64,000 bases of DNA from contig CAXXSI010000014.1 of NCBI GenBank assembly GCA_963669285.2, positions 496,001-560,000 of the forward strand, written 5' to 3'. Under the pieces are notes generated by a model that saw only the letters and a list, made by a program, of their open reading frames with translations, made no database searches and was not told where the DNA came from. Origin of the DNA: JAWKWH01 sp963669285. GTDB lineage: Bacteria > Pseudomonadota > Alphaproteobacteria > Rhizobiales > Rhizobiaceae. Position numbers and translations under genes: made by a program. How positions within the stretch are numbered: position 1 is the stretch's first letter; every line of letters starts with the position of its first letter. Below are positions 63,759-64,000 of this stretch, in pieces.

Positions 63759-64000
63759 TGGAACCTCTTCGAAAGCTTAACAAGGGCGGAGAGCAGCTGT
63801 TCTTCAGACAAAATATAAGCTTCGGCTCGAAAGTCACAGGACAACAAACGCCTTAAATTCAACCGACCAATCTTGGTGATCATCATTTATCGGTGTCATT
63901 CGCCACTTGCTGGTCAAACGAAGCAGGTGGGATGTCGATCCAGCCACATCGCTCACATTAAGTCGTCGCCATGAATTCCCGATAGGCGGCTCGAAGTCCG

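Larger units (their letters stand above)
63343..64000. other. Upstream region of the GntR operon with repeat copy H
   Basis: This stretch holds the operator at 63475-63489, the dispersed repeat at 63681-63758, and no supported complete gene. At the right edge a minus-strand frame ends at a stop at 63958-63960 (visible tail GLRAAYREFMATT), possibly the end of a gene that lies beyond the window. Confidence 0.45.

Noticed and set aside
63958..64000. Possible 3' end of a minus-strand gene (tail GLRAAYREFMATT)
   Set aside because: Only 13 codons are visible before the window edge, too few to support a gene call.

Overview
The window looks like a chromosomal segment of an alphaproteobacterium, most likely Hyphomicrobiales (Rhizobiales). 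Reasons: UvrB with long N- and C-terminal extensions, a DUF1488 gene in a train of small overlapping genes typical of Mesorhizobium-like genomes, FAD/CaiB/NMT1-type ABC clusters, TRAP transporters and a BigR/SqrR-type ArsR regulator. I see no rRNA, tRNA or CRISPR array. The assignment rests on gene style only.

Layout. 1-8600: housekeeping and envelope genes (uvrB, SixA-like phosphatase, FNT channel, LprI-like protein, gamma-glutamyltransferase). 8848-14137: a persulfide-sensor-type ArsR regulator divergent from a DUF2892 protein plus an RND efflux adaptor and pump, followed by a convergent DUF302 protein. 14335-18252: a phage- or plasmid-like island (ParB-domain DNA methyltransferase, two DUF5681 proteins, an XRE regulator and an FxLYD membrane protein). 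18467-20509: TetR with a divergent membrane protein, then a dCMP deaminase. 20575-28877: a LysR-controlled catabolic operon (NMT1-type ABC importer, FAD oxidoreductase, CaiB CoA-transferase, enoyl-CoA hydratase, 7Fe ferredoxin, DapA-like aldolase). 28966-30333: an IS110-family element. 30608-37086: a second RND pump with lipoprotein adaptor, a K+-channel-like protein and GltS. 37264-40264: a frameshifted trypsin-like protease and a membrane GDPD. 40799-46350: TRAP transporter, D-aminoacylase and LysR. 46759-49403: cspA and many small genes. 49731-54793: a DUF1611 (DgcN-like) plus fold-III PLP racemase-like pair, a hydratase and a BASS transporter. 55244-59172: creatininase-like, PLP dehydratase, a putative glycoside hydrolase and a truncated SDR. 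59576-63342: a GntR/VOC/ABC operon paralogous to the importer at 25-28 kb, with a frameshifted permease.

How it fits together. The right two thirds is an accessory, catabolism-rich region: several regulator-transporter-enzyme modules for small organic acids or N-acyl/D-amino acids, separated by copies of a dispersed intergenic repeat of about 100-150 bp that usually ends in a GTCCGC-nnn-GCGGAC-type hairpin. The IS110 element sits inside one repeat copy; removing 1368 bp restores a gapless match to an empty copy at 40.5 kb. Pseudogenes (protease, permease, SDR) show that the region is in flux.
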